This document shows, piece by piece, positions 1 through 8,139 of a DNA stretch of 64,000 bases (position 1 is its first letter; every line of letters begins with the position of its first letter). The stretch spans positions 14,138-78,137 of the forward strand of contig JAFADG010000045.1 in the NCBI GenBank assembly GCA_023425025.1. The letters run 5' to 3'. Source of the stretch: Bacillota bacterium (GTDB lineage Bacteria > Bacillota > Clostridia > Christensenellales > Aristaeellaceae). The notes beneath the pieces are model-generated. The model was not told the DNA's origin. It searched no databases and saw only the letters and a program-made list of their open reading frames with translations. Both the position numbers and the translations under genes were made by a program.

Positions 1-776
1 CCGCAGGAAAAGCGCAAGGACCCGTCCGCCTGCGTTTGATAACAGTCCGGTCCGTATGCGTCGATGAGCAGATGCCGGGCGGAAGGATGAAAGTCCGCCG
101 TCAAACGGTGCTCGTCCGGAAACCTGGCGGCAAAATCCATGGTTTCCGGCGGAATCTCCCTGGGACGGAAGGCTTCCAAAAGCACCTCAAGCGCCCACAG
201 GCGGTTCATTTTGAACAGGCGGAAATCCTGCCGATCCAGGCAATAGCCGAACACATACCAGGCGGACCACTGGAAGACGATGCAATACGGCTCCACCTGC
301 CTGCGGGCCTGCCCTTTTTCTGAATAATAGTCAAACGCGATCAGGTTGGCGGCGGCGATGGCCTTTTTGATGCTGCTGATTTTGGCGGACAGGCTGCCCC
401 CGTAATAGGAAGACAGGTCGATGACCATGCTTTCCCGAAGGGATACCACGGCGTCGCCGCCTTTTGCCAGCTTGTCCAGCACGCGCTCCATGTGCGAATC
501 CTTGTCCACCGTGCCAAGGCCCTTTACGGCGGCCAGCAGCGTTTGCAGTTCCTGTACGGTGAGCACGGACTTGTCGATTTTATAGCCTTCCGCCAGGGAA
601 ATGCCGCCATTGCCGCCCTGCCGCGTGACAATGGGGATACCGGCCATGCACAGGGCGTCGATGTCCCGGCCGATGGTGCGGCGGGTGACCTCGAATTTTT
701 TTGCCAGCTGCGGCGCGGTGACGGCGCTGCTCTGCAACAGCGTGGTGAGGATGCCCATCAGCCTGTCGATTTTCAT
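1..776 (-). CDS. WYL-domain transcriptional regulator (YafY-like), 3' end cut by window edge
   Basis: Reading from the ATG at 776 gives an uninterrupted frame of 258 codons that runs off the left edge, so the C-terminus is missing. The first ~60 residues form a winged helix of the HTH_11 type (start MKIDRLMGILTTLL, then QLAKKFEVTRRTIGRDIDAL), a DeoR-like DNA reader. Residues ~140-220 resemble a WYL sensor domain (IAFDYYSEKGQARRQVEPY, then WYVFGYCLDRQDFRLFKMNR). Such proteins are one-component regulators whose WYL domain binds a small ligand or nucleic acid. The ligand cannot be told from the sequence. Nearest neighbour is lacZ on the same strand upstream, separated by a terminator-like hairpin, so it is probably its own unit. 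Family assignment is secure; target genes unknown. Confidence 0.88.
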   Translation of the reverse strand, partial: MKIDRLMGILTTLLQSSAVTAPQLAKKFEVTRRTIGRDIDALCMAGIPIVTRQGGNGGISLAEGYKIDKSVLTVQELQTLLAAVKGLGTVDKDSHMERVLDKLAKGGDAVVSLRESMVIDLSSYYGGSLSAKISSIKKAIAAANLIAFDYYSEKGQARRQVEPYCIVFQWSAWYVFGYCLDRQDFRLFKMNRLWALEVLLEAFRPREIPPETMDFAARFPDEHRLTADFHPSARHLLIDAYGPDCYQTQADGSLRFSC

Positions 777-946
777 GCGTACTCCTCTGTTTGTTGACCG
801 GTATTTTTCCGTGTATTTCGATGCCTGAATGGGAAAGACCTGCACCGCGTTTTTTGGACGCTCCGTCAACGCCGGTGGAGCACCGGTGATCGACAAGCCA
901 GGGGAAGTGCGCAAAAAAATCCCGTAACCCGGCTGACATGGATAAA

Positions 947-983
947 GCGATGCCCTGGCGGTGATAGACCGCCAGGGCATCGC
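947..983 (-). terminator. 16-bp perfect hairpin after lacZ
   Basis: Arms 947-962 and 968-983 are perfectly complementary over 16 bp around a 5-nt loop. It begins 19 bp past the lacZ stop codon. On the minus strand it is followed by only a short T run (TTTATCC), so it is a probable but not classical intrinsic terminator or 3'-end stabiliser. Confidence 0.7.
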
Positions 984-1001
984 GCGTGGATACAATGGGG
1001 T

Positions 1002-3983
1002 TTATTTCATGGGCGTGATCCGGACATTGAAGCTGAAATTCTTCTCATCAAAGGCATACTTTTCAAGCAGCCTGGGGCCGCAGCTGTTGGAGCCGATGCC
1101 GCTCTGCTTGTAATCGACGCAAAGCACCGGGCCTTGGGCCTTTTGCAGCTCATAGTTATGGGCCGCATGCGTCAGCTCCTCCTGGGTGTAGGGGGAAAGA
1201 TTAAAGGAGAAATCCTCTTCGCTTTCCACCTTCAGGCCAAAGCCGTCGCAGGCTTTCACTTCCGTAAAGGCGCAGCCAAAGTGGCTGCCGTTCTCCTGAG
1301 GCCTTATATAATCCTCGTGGTTTTTCTCCGGGGTGGTGGAGAACACGCACAGGAACGAGGCGCGGTGCTTGTCAGCATAGCTTTCGTAGGGTCCATACCC
1401 TAAGTAGCGGGCGTTTTTCACCTCGCCGGGCAGCATGAACCGCAGGCCGAACCGGGGCAGAGCGGGCATGGCCTCGTCCTTTTTGCAGACAAAGCTCGCG
1501 TCGATGACGCCATCCTTGCCGATCACGTATTTTGCTTCCACCTGTACAATAGGTTGCAGGTAAATGGGCGCCAGGGACTGCCGGCAGGTGATGACGGCCA
1601 GGCCGTCCTTCACTTCGCCCACGGCTTCATACGCCCTTTGAATGGCCCGGTCATACCCCGCCTTCAGCCAGTCGTTTTTCAGGTTGCGGTCATTGTCGGT
1701 GGGGGCGCGCCAGATGTTCAGGGTCAAAGGCGCGGTGATAAGGCTGCGGTTGCCGGTAACCAGCTGGTCAAACGCACCCAGCCGCACATCGAACCGGTAA
1801 CGGAAGCAAGGTCCGGTCACGGTAATATATTTGTGATCCTGGGCAACCTGTACACCGCCCGCGGCCTGGGCAAAAAGCGTGCGGTGACGGCGCCGCAAAA
1901 CAAACTGATCGCGGCCTAAGAGCGTGCCTGCCGGCACCAGGGGATGGCTGCCGTTGGCCTTGTAGGCGATATTCAGGAAGCAGTCGCCGGTATCGGGGGT
2001 TACATAGGGCAGAGTAAATGTCTTTTCACCCCTGGGCGGGATGGAGAAGCCCGCGATTTCGCCCGTCTGCACCGCGTCGCCGTCCTGGGTAACGGTATAG
2101 AAAGCGGTCAGCACATTATCGGTATCCGCAAAGTCCAGGGTGCTTCTGAAGCTGATTTCGCCCTTTTTCAAATCATCGGCTTTGGCCCGGACAGGCCGTA
2201 TGACGTTTTGGTATTCCTTCAGGCCGGTATGAGGCGTGCGGTCGGGGTAGACCAGGCCGTCCATGCAGAAGTTTCCGTCATGGGGGAACTCGCCGAAATC
2301 GCCGCCGTAAAAATACTTTTTCCTGCCATCCGGCGTTAAGCCCGTGTACACGGCATGGTCGCACCATTCCCAGACAAAACCGCCGCACAGGCCGGGATGC
2401 TTTTCCATGATTTCATAATAGTCTTCCGCGTCCCCCGGCCCGTTGCCCATGGCGTGAATGTACTCGCACAGGATGTAGGGCTTTTTGACTTGCCCATCGC
2501 TGTAATAGCTGTCGATATCCGCAATGGAAGGGTACATGCGGCTGTACACGTCCAAAGCGTCCTGGCCGGCCGGATCGCCCTTGGGCTGGTGGACGGAGCC
2601 CTCGTAATGGGTCAGCCGGGTGGGGTCGTACTGTTTGATCCATTTGGCGGCTTCGTCAAAATTGACGCCGTACCCGGCCTCGTTGCCCAGGGACCAGAAG
2701 ATCACCGCGGGACAGTTTTTATCCCGCATCACGTTGCGCTGCACACGGTCCAAAATCGCTTCCTTGAAGCGCGGGTCCCGGGCCAGCGCGCCGTAATTGG
2801 CATCAAATTCCCCGCCCAGCTTTTCGGCGCAGCCGTGGCTTTCCACGTCGGATTCGGCAATCATGTAAAACCCGTATTTGCTGCAAAGCTGCGGAAACCA
2901 GGGGGCGTTGGGGTAGTGGCTGGTGCGGATGGCGTTGATGTTGTGCTGCTTCATCAGCGTCAAGTCCCGTATGGCCTGCTCGCGGGAGATGGTGTAGCCG
3001 GTCACGGGGTCGCTGTCGTGGCGGTTGACGCCCTTGAAGCGTACCCTTTTGCCATTGATCAACACGATGCCGTCCTTGATTTCAATTTTGCGGATGCCTA
3101 TGGGCCAGGCGATGGTCTCTCCGCCGCCGGTGATCAGCAGGGTGTAGAGCGCGGGTGTTTCCGCCGTCCAAAGAGCCGCTTTGTCCAAATGGAAATGGGC
3201 GCTTGCGCTGCCCTGAGCCTTTGTGATTTCTTTACCGCTTTCGTCCAGCAGCACAAACGTCAGCGGGAAGGCTTCGCCGATGTAGCTAAGTCTGACATCG
3301 ATATCTGCGCCAACAAAGCCCTCATCCGGCAGGGCGGTAACGGTCACGTCCCACACATGGTTTTTTGGGCGCACAAGCAGGTACGCATCCCGGAAGATGC
3401 CCGACATGCGCAGCTTGTCCTGGTCCTCCAGGTAGCTGCCGTCGCACCACTTCAGCACCGCCACGGTCAGGGTATTTTCCCCGGCGTGTACGAGGCCGGT
3501 GATTTCAAATTCACTGGTGGAGTGGGAAACCTGACTATAGCCGGCAAACTGCCCGTTGACCCATACATACAGGCAGGAATCCACGCCCTCGAAATTCAGA
3601 TATGCGCGCTCTGACGCATTTTCCAGCGTAAAGCTCCTGCGGTACACGCCGCAGGGGTTTTCGCGGGGCACATAGGGCGGATCGTAGGGGAAGGGGAAAC
3701 GTACGTTGGTATATTGATGCTTGTCGTATCCGTGGTTCTGCCATACGGAGGGCACGGGGATGGTCTTTTTGCCAAGGTCAAAATCCACACCGCCAACCGA
3801 TTCGGGAACGTCCTCTACGCTTTCATAATAGGCAAAGGTCCACTCGCCGTTTAAAAGAATCCGGCGGGAGGTCTCCCCGCCCGCAAGGGCAGCCCTTTCA
3901 TCGGCAAAGGGCAGGTAGTAAGCCCTGGGCGCAGCCGTGTTCACATGCAGCGTCTTCGGGTCTTCATAATACCGCGCAAGCAT
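1002..3983 (-). CDS. lacZ: Beta-galactosidase, GH2 family (993 aa)
   Basis: Hydrolyses terminal beta-galactosides such as lactose in the cytoplasm; no signal peptide. Domain order is that of full-length LacZ-type GH2 enzymes: sugar-binding jelly roll (~40-210), Ig-like domain (~215-300), TIM barrel (~305-600), second Ig-like domain and the large C-terminal small-chain domain (~720-990). The acid/base Glu is E435 in WSLGNEAGYG and the nucleophile is E507 in ILCEYIHAMGN; the GVNRHD motif at ~318-323 is also present. Length (993) is near the family norm of about 1,000-1,030. An AAAGGA ribosome-binding site lies 9 nt before the ATG. A divergent AraC regulator starts ~140 bp away and the two promoters lie back to back, so AraC control by a sugar is likely. 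Confidence 0.96.
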   Translation of the reverse strand: MLARYYEDPKTLHVNTAAPRAYYLPFADERAALAGGETSRRILLNGEWTFAYYESVEDVPESVGGVDFDLGKKTIPVPSVWQNHGYDKHQYTNVRFPFPYDPPYVPRENPCGVYRRSFTLENASERAYLNFEGVDSCLYVWVNGQFAGYSQVSHSTSEFEITGLVHAGENTLTVAVLKWCDGSYLEDQDKLRMSGIFRDAYLLVRPKNHVWDVTVTALPDEGFVGADIDVRLSYIGEAFPLTFVLLDESGKEITKAQGSASAHFHLDKAALWTAETPALYTLLITGGGETIAWPIGIRKIEIKDGIVLINGKRVRFKGVNRHDSDPVTGYTISREQAIRDLTLMKQHNINAIRTSHYPNAPWFPQLCSKYGFYMIAESDVESHGCAEKLGGEFDANYGALARDPRFKEAILDRVQRNVMRDKNCPAVIFWSLGNEAGYGVNFDEAAKWIKQYDPTRLTHYEGSVHQPKGDPAGQDALDVYSRMYPSIADIDSYYSDGQVKKPYILCEYIHAMGNGPGDAEDYYEIMEKHPGLCGGFVWEWCDHAVYTGLTPDGRKKYFYGGDFGEFPHDGNFCMDGLVYPDRTPHTGLKEYQNVIRPVRAKADDLKKGEISFRSTLDFADTDNVLTAFYTVTQDGDAVQTGEIAGFSIPPRGEKTFTLPYVTPDTGDCFLNIAYKANGSHPLVPAGTLLGRDQFVLRRRHRTLFAQAAGGVQVAQDHKYITVTGPCFRYRFDVRLGAFDQLVTGNRSLITAPLTLNIWRAPTDNDRNLKNDWLKAGYDRAIQRAYEAVGEVKDGLAVITCRQSLAPIYLQPIVQVEAKYVIGKDGVIDASFVCKKDEAMPALPRFGLRFMLPGEVKNARYLGYGPYESYADKHRASFLCVFSTTPEKNHEDYIRPQENGSHFGCAFTEVKACDGFGLKVESEEDFSFNLSPYTQEELTHAAHNYELQKAQGPVLCVDYKQSGIGSNSCGPRLLEKYAFDEKNFSFNVRITPMK

Positions 3984-4023
3984 ACATTACATCCTTTCTT
4001 ACAGAACAAAATCCACTGTACTT

Positions 4024-4080
4024 ATTGTAACCAAAGCGGGGCTTTCGTCCATTGACAAAAAGGGCAAAAACATGCACAAT
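4024..4080. promoter_or_regulatory. Back-to-back lacZ and araC-type promoters
   Basis: Minus strand (lacZ): -35 TGGACG at 4046-4051, 16-nt spacer, -10 TACAAT at 4024-4029. Plus strand (regulator): -35 TTGACA at 4052-4057, 17-nt spacer, -10 CACAAT at 4075-4080. The two -35 boxes touch, so one regulator bound here could affect both genes. The plus promoter overlaps an ATG at 4072 that could otherwise be read as the regulator start, which argues for a later start. Confidence 0.55.
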
Positions 4081-4125
4081 ATGCGCATCTGGTTCGTGCC
4101 GGGCACGGGGGGATGGGTACGCGTT

Positions 4126-4983
4126 ATGCGCATGGATGCAGGATATTTCTACGGTCAGGACACCGATGTGTTTGGGGTCGAACCTGACATATTTGTCTCA
4201 AGCTGCGGCCACTACCAGTTGATCCGCCGGGAGATGTTCGAAACCGTCCGCCGGGAAGGCAGGCACGACTGGCAGCTGTTGTACGTGGCCGGCGGAAAGG
4301 CCCATTTTTATTTGCCGGAGGGGGAACTGACGCTCAAAGAGGGCGAGGCGTTTCTCTATCCCCCTGGCCAGCCCCAGCGGTACGGATACTTCCTGCGCGA
4401 AAAGCCGGATATCTACTGGCTGCACTTTGCCGGCGAAAAGGCGTTCACCCTTTTGGACAAGGCCGGGCTGCCTGCCCTTGCGCCCTTTTGCCCAGGCTTT
4501 CACAGCCATATGACCCTGCTCTTTGACAGAATCATTCGGGAGCTGCAGCAAAACGGCCTGTATAGCAAGGAGCTGGCCTCCGCCTACGCCCAGGCGCTTT
4601 TTTATTTGCTTTCCCGCGGGGTCAGCGAAAAAGTCTCGCAAAAGGATGCCGCCGGGCCGGAGATTGCAAAAGCGGTGGAGTGGATGCACAAGCATCCGGA
4701 AGACCCGTCTCCCATGAACGAATACGCCAAACGGGCCAACATGAGCCTTTCCACTTTCATCAGAAGGTTCCGCGCCCATACGGGCGTGCCGCCCCAAAGG
4801 TACATCACGCGGCTGCGCATGACAAACGCCAGGGAGCTGATGGATTCCACCACCCTGCCCATCACCGACATCGCCAGGCTGGTGGGGTATGACAACCCGC
4901 TGTATTTCAGCAGGATGTTTAAGAAAGAAACGGGGATGTCGCCAAGGGGGTACAGGCAGGGGGACCAGAAGCGCGCAAAATAG
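4126..4983 (+). CDS. AraC family transcriptional regulator, cupin-type sensor (285 aa)
   Basis: One-component regulator. Residues ~20-150 form an AraC-type cupin sensing domain (VAGGKAHFYLPEGELTLKEGEAFLYPPGQPQRY). The last ~100 residues hold two helix-turn-helix units, with MSLSTFIRRFRAHTGVPPQR and ITDIARLVGYDNPLYFSRMF as the recognition halves, ending in the family signature. The open frame extends upstream to 4072, but that ATG lies in the predicted -10 box, so I take 4126 (a G-rich stretch lies ~12 nt before it; 4132 is also possible). Divergent from lacZ, so it most likely senses a galactoside or a product and controls lacZ. The effector is inferred from context only. Confidence 0.9.
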   Translation: MRMDAGYFYGQDTDVFGVEPDIFVSSCGHYQLIRREMFETVRREGRHDWQLLYVAGGKAHFYLPEGELTLKEGEAFLYPPGQPQRYGYFLREKPDIYWLHFAGEKAFTLLDKAGLPALAPFCPGFHSHMTLLFDRIIRELQQNGLYSKELASAYAQALFYLLSRGVSEKVSQKDAAGPEIAKAVEWMHKHPEDPSPMNEYAKRANMSLSTFIRRFRAHTGVPPQRYITRLRMTNARELMDSTTLPITDIARLVGYDNPLYFSRMFKKETGMSPRGYRQGDQKRAK

Positions 4984-5038
4984 CCGTATCCATACTAAGC
5001 ATTTCCCTGGCCAAGTAATATTGCTTTCATACGCATGC

Positions 5039-5081
5039 AAAACATCCCGCCCAGGTGTTGCCTGAACGGGACGTTTGTTTT
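5039..5081. terminator. Terminator between araC-type gene and adhE
   Basis: Inverted repeat AACATCCCG ... CGGGACGTT (one mismatch) with an inner CAGG/CCTG stem, followed on the plus strand by GTTTGTTTTG. It sits between convergent genes and could serve both. Confidence 0.6.
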
Positions 5082-5090
5082 GACGCTGAT

Positions 5091-7769
5091 TTACGCCAGC
5101 ACCGGTTCCTTTTCCTTGACTACTTTGGCAGCCTTTTCCCCGGCTGCTTTTCCGCTTGCCTGCTTCTTGCTTGGCGCTTCGCCATAGTACGCCTCCAGCA
5201 GGATGTTTTCCAAGTCGCGGATTTTGGGGTACACCGGGTTGGCGGTGGTGCACTGGTCCTCAAAAGCCCTTACGGCTAAGGCGGGGGCTTGTTCCAGGAA
5301 GGCATTTTCGTCAATACCCAGTCCCTTCAAAGTAGTAGGGATGTTCAGCTTCCTGGCCAAATCCCTGACAGCGGCGATCAGGCTGTTTACCTGTTCCTCC
5401 ACCGTGTTTCCGCCAAGGCCCAGATACCTTGCGACCTTGGCATACCGCTTGTCGGCGGCGTAGGTGCCGTACTTGGGGAAGGTGGCAAACTTGTCGGGCT
5501 TCTTGGCGTTATAGGCGATCACATAGGGCAGGAGCACGGCGTTGGCCCGGCCGTGGCTGACATGGAACTCGCCGCCGATCTTGTGGGCCAGGGAGTGGTT
5601 GATGCCAAGGAACGCGTTGGTGAATGCCATGCCGGCGATGCAGGAGGCGTTGAGCATCTTTTCCCCGGCCAGGGCGTCAGCCTGGTTCAGGTAGCTGCGC
5701 TCCAGAAATTCAAACACCATTTCGATGGACTTGAGCGCCAGCCCGTCGGTATAGTCGGAGGCCAGCACGGACACGTACGCCTCCATGGCGTGGGTCAAAA
5801 CATCCATGCCCGTATCCGCCACAATGGTTTTGGGCAGCGAGCGCACAAACTGCGGGTCGATGATGGCCACGTCCGGCGTCAGCTCATAGTCTGCCAAAGG
5901 GTACTTCACATTGCCGTTGCGCTTGTCGGTGATGACCGAAAAGCTGGTCACCTCCGACCCCGTGCCGCTGGTGGTGGGAATGCATACCATCTGCGCCTTT
6001 TTGCCAAGGTTCGGGTAATGGAAGGCCCGCTTGCGGATATCCAGGAACCGCAGCCGCAAACCGTCGAAGGAGGTTTCGGGATACTCGTAGAACAGCCACA
6101 TGCCCTTGGCTGCGTCCATGGCGGACCCGCCGCCCAGGGCAATGATCACATCGGGCTGGAAGGCCTTCATGGCCGTAACGCCCCGCTCAATGGTTTCCAC
6201 AGAAGGGTCGGGCTCCACCTGGTCAAAGATTTCGCTGTGGCAGTACGTGCCGCGCTTGCGCAGGTAATGGAGCACCTTGTTCACGTAGCCCAGTTTCACC
6301 ATCATGGGGTCGGTGACGATAAAAGCCCTACTGATGTTTGGCATATGGGAAAGGTACTGCACGGAGTTTTCTTCAAAGTAGATTTTCGGGGGGATTTTGA
6401 ACCACTGCATGTTGGTGCGGCGGTGGGCCACCCGCTTTTTGTTGATCAGGTTGACGGTGGATACGTTGGCGGTGGTGGAGTTGTGGCCGAAGGAGCCGCA
6501 GCCCAGCGTCAGCGAAGGCGTGTTGGTGTTGTAGATGTCGCCGATGGCACCCTGGGAGGAGGGAGCGTTGGCGATGACGCGGCCGGCCTTCATGGCCTGG
6601 CCGTAGGCTTTGCAAAGCTCCTCGTCGTTGGAGTGGATCACCGCGGAGTGGCCCAGGCCGCCGAGTTCCAGCATGGCCTGTGCGTAGCGGAAGCCTTCCT
6701 TTTCATCCTTGGCCACAAAATAGGCCAGCACGGGGGAGAGCTTTTCCAGCGACAGGGGATACTGTTTGGAGGGTTCGGGGAGCTTGGCAATCAGTATCTT
6801 GGTATTCTCGGGCACTTGCAGATTGATCTGGCCGGCGATCCACGCGGCGGTCTTGCCTACCACCTGGGGGTTCACGCCGCCGCGGCCGGCGGGCATCATA
6901 TATTCGGTGAGGCGTGCGGCTTCGTCGGGATTTAAAAAGTAGCAGTTGTTTTCGGCCATAAAGGCTTCAAATTCTGCGGAAATGGCCTCGTCCACGATCA
7001 CGCCCTGCTCCGAGGCGCAGATCATGCCGTTGTCAAAGGTCTTTGATAACATCAGGTCCGTGCAGGCCCGCTGGACATCCACATTACGGTGGATATAGCA
7101 GGGCACGTTGCCGGGGCCTACACCCAGGGCCGGCTTGCCGGCGCTGTAGGCGGAGTGCACCATGGACGAACCGCCGGTGGCCAGAATGAGGGATACACCC
7201 TTGTGGTGCATCAGCGCTGTGGTGGCCTCCACAGAAGGATGCTCGATCCACTGCACGCAGCCTTCCGGCGCGCCGGCCTTGACGGCGGCATCCCTAACGA
7301 TGCGGGCGGCCTCCGCGGAGCACTTCTGGGCGGAAGGGTGGAAGGCGAAAATGATGGGATTGCGCGCCTTGGCGCAGATCAGCGCCTTGAACAACGTGGT
7401 GGAGGGGGGGTTGGTGACGGGGGTCACGCCGGCAACCACGCCCACCGGCTCCGCCAGCTCGATATAGCCTTCCTGCTCGTTTTCATCGATGACGCCGACG
7501 GTTTTCAGGTTCTTGATGCTGTGCCAGATATATTCGGTGGCGAACATATTTTTGATGACCTTGTCCTCCACGTTGCCGCGTCCGGTTTCCTCCACCGCCA
7601 TCTGGGCCAGGGTAAGATGGGCGTCCAGGCCGGAAAGGGTCATGGCATGGACGATCTTGTCCACCTGATCCTGATCCAGGGACATATATTTTTCCAAGGC
7701 TTCCTGGGCTTTTGTGACCAGGCCGTCGATCATGGTTTCCACAAGCTTCATATCCTGTTCCTTCGCCAT
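5091..7769 (-). CDS. adhE: Bifunctional acetaldehyde-CoA / alcohol dehydrogenase (892 aa)
   Basis: Reduces acetyl-CoA to acetaldehyde and then ethanol, using two NADH; the main redox sink in mixed-acid fermentation. Residues 1-~450 are the aldehyde dehydrogenase half with catalytic C251 in NGMICASEQG. Residues ~455-865 are the iron-dependent alcohol dehydrogenase half, with the GGGSAMDAAK nucleotide motif and the metal-binding Asp/His set in NHSLAHKIGGEFHVSHGRAN. Cytoplasmic; family members assemble into long helical filaments (spirosomes). The last ~26 residues are a Lys/Ala-rich tail beyond the usual end (family ~860-870). Its promoter carries two Rex-type operators, so NADH-sensing control is strongly suggested. 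Ribosome-binding site GGAGG precedes the ATG. Confidence 0.97.
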   Translation of the reverse strand: MAKEQDMKLVETMIDGLVTKAQEALEKYMSLDQDQVDKIVHAMTLSGLDAHLTLAQMAVEETGRGNVEDKVIKNMFATEYIWHSIKNLKTVGVIDENEQEGYIELAEPVGVVAGVTPVTNPPSTTLFKALICAKARNPIIFAFHPSAQKCSAEAARIVRDAAVKAGAPEGCVQWIEHPSVEATTALMHHKGVSLILATGGSSMVHSAYSAGKPALGVGPGNVPCYIHRNVDVQRACTDLMLSKTFDNGMICASEQGVIVDEAISAEFEAFMAENNCYFLNPDEAARLTEYMMPAGRGGVNPQVVGKTAAWIAGQINLQVPENTKILIAKLPEPSKQYPLSLEKLSPVLAYFVAKDEKEGFRYAQAMLELGGLGHSAVIHSNDEELCKAYGQAMKAGRVIANAPSSQGAIGDIYNTNTPSLTLGCGSFGHNSTTANVSTVNLINKKRVAHRRTNMQWFKIPPKIYFEENSVQYLSHMPNISRAFIVTDPMMVKLGYVNKVLHYLRKRGTYCHSEIFDQVEPDPSVETIERGVTAMKAFQPDVIIALGGGSAMDAAKGMWLFYEYPETSFDGLRLRFLDIRKRAFHYPNLGKKAQMVCIPTTSGTGSEVTSFSVITDKRNGNVKYPLADYELTPDVAIIDPQFVRSLPKTIVADTGMDVLTHAMEAYVSVLASDYTDGLALKSIEMVFEFLERSYLNQADALAGEKMLNASCIAGMAFTNAFLGINHSLAHKIGGEFHVSHGRANAVLLPYVIAYNAKKPDKFATFPKYGTYAADKRYAKVARYLGLGGNTVEEQVNSLIAAVRDLARKLNIPTTLKGLGIDENAFLEQAPALAVRAFEDQCTTANPVYPKIRDLENILLEAYYGEAPSKKQASGKAAGEKAAKVVKEKEPVLA

Positions 7770-7821
7770 ATGATTACCTCCGTTTCAGTCGCTGTGCCGC
7801 CAGAGAGCTTCTGCCTCCGAC

Positions 7822-7839
7822 TCGTTAATATTTTAACAT
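7822..7839. promoter_or_regulatory. Rex-type operator 1 (over the adhE -10)
   Basis: TCGTTAATATTTTAACAT matches the clostridial Rex consensus TTGTTAA-N4-TTAACAA at 12 of 14 defined positions. It covers the adhE -10 box. Confidence 0.7.
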
Positions 7840-7858
7840 GATATTGTTAAAATTTCAA
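7830..7858 (-). promoter_or_regulatory. adhE promoter
   Basis: Minus strand -35 TTGAAA (plus 7853-7858), 17-nt spacer, -10 TAAAAT (plus 7830-7835). Both boxes are overlapped by Rex-type operators. Confidence 0.75.
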
Positions 7859-7861
7859 CAA
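7844..7861. promoter_or_regulatory. Rex-type operator 2 (over the adhE -35)
   Basis: TTGTTAAAATTTCAACAA matches TTGTTAA-N4-TTAACAA at 13 of 14 positions and covers the -35 box. It lies 22 bp (two helical turns) from operator 1, so two Rex dimers could bind the same face of the DNA. Confidence 0.8.
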
Positions 7862-8070
7862 TGTTATTTGGCGTTCTTTCAACCATTTTTTCCTGCAGGA
7901 CATGCTTTATGCAGCTTCATTTTTACATACGCATGAAAGGGCCCAAAACAAGGAAAAATTGTTTGTTTCAGAACAAGAACAGTTGTATCATATGGTATTA
8001 TTTTTGCCGGTTTTCATTGTTCTTTTTCTGATTTTTGAAGGATGCATACAAAATAAATGCATTTTTCTGC

Positions 8071-8099
8071 TTACATCCACGGGGTATATGTGATAAAAT
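8071..8099 (+). promoter_or_regulatory. gltB promoter
   Basis: -35 TTACAT at 8071-8076, 17-nt spacer, -10 TAAAAT at 8094-8099; start codon ~40 bp downstream. Confidence 0.6.
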
Positions 8100-8139
8100 C
8101 AATGTCAACCCAAAATTAGTTGCATGAATGGGTGAGGTT

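Noticed and set aside
2355..3614. 419-codon plus-strand frame opposite lacZ
   Set aside because: Antisense shadow of GH2 coding sequence.
4072..4125. Longer N-terminus for the AraC regulator by lacZ
   Set aside because: The ATG overlaps the predicted -10 box, and the extra residues show no similarity to the cupin domain start.
5289..6935. 548-codon open frame on the plus strand opposite adhE
   Set aside because: It is the antisense of a clearly recognised enzyme; high GC at third positions keeps it open. His/Gly/Val-rich composition, no ribosome-binding site and no domain.
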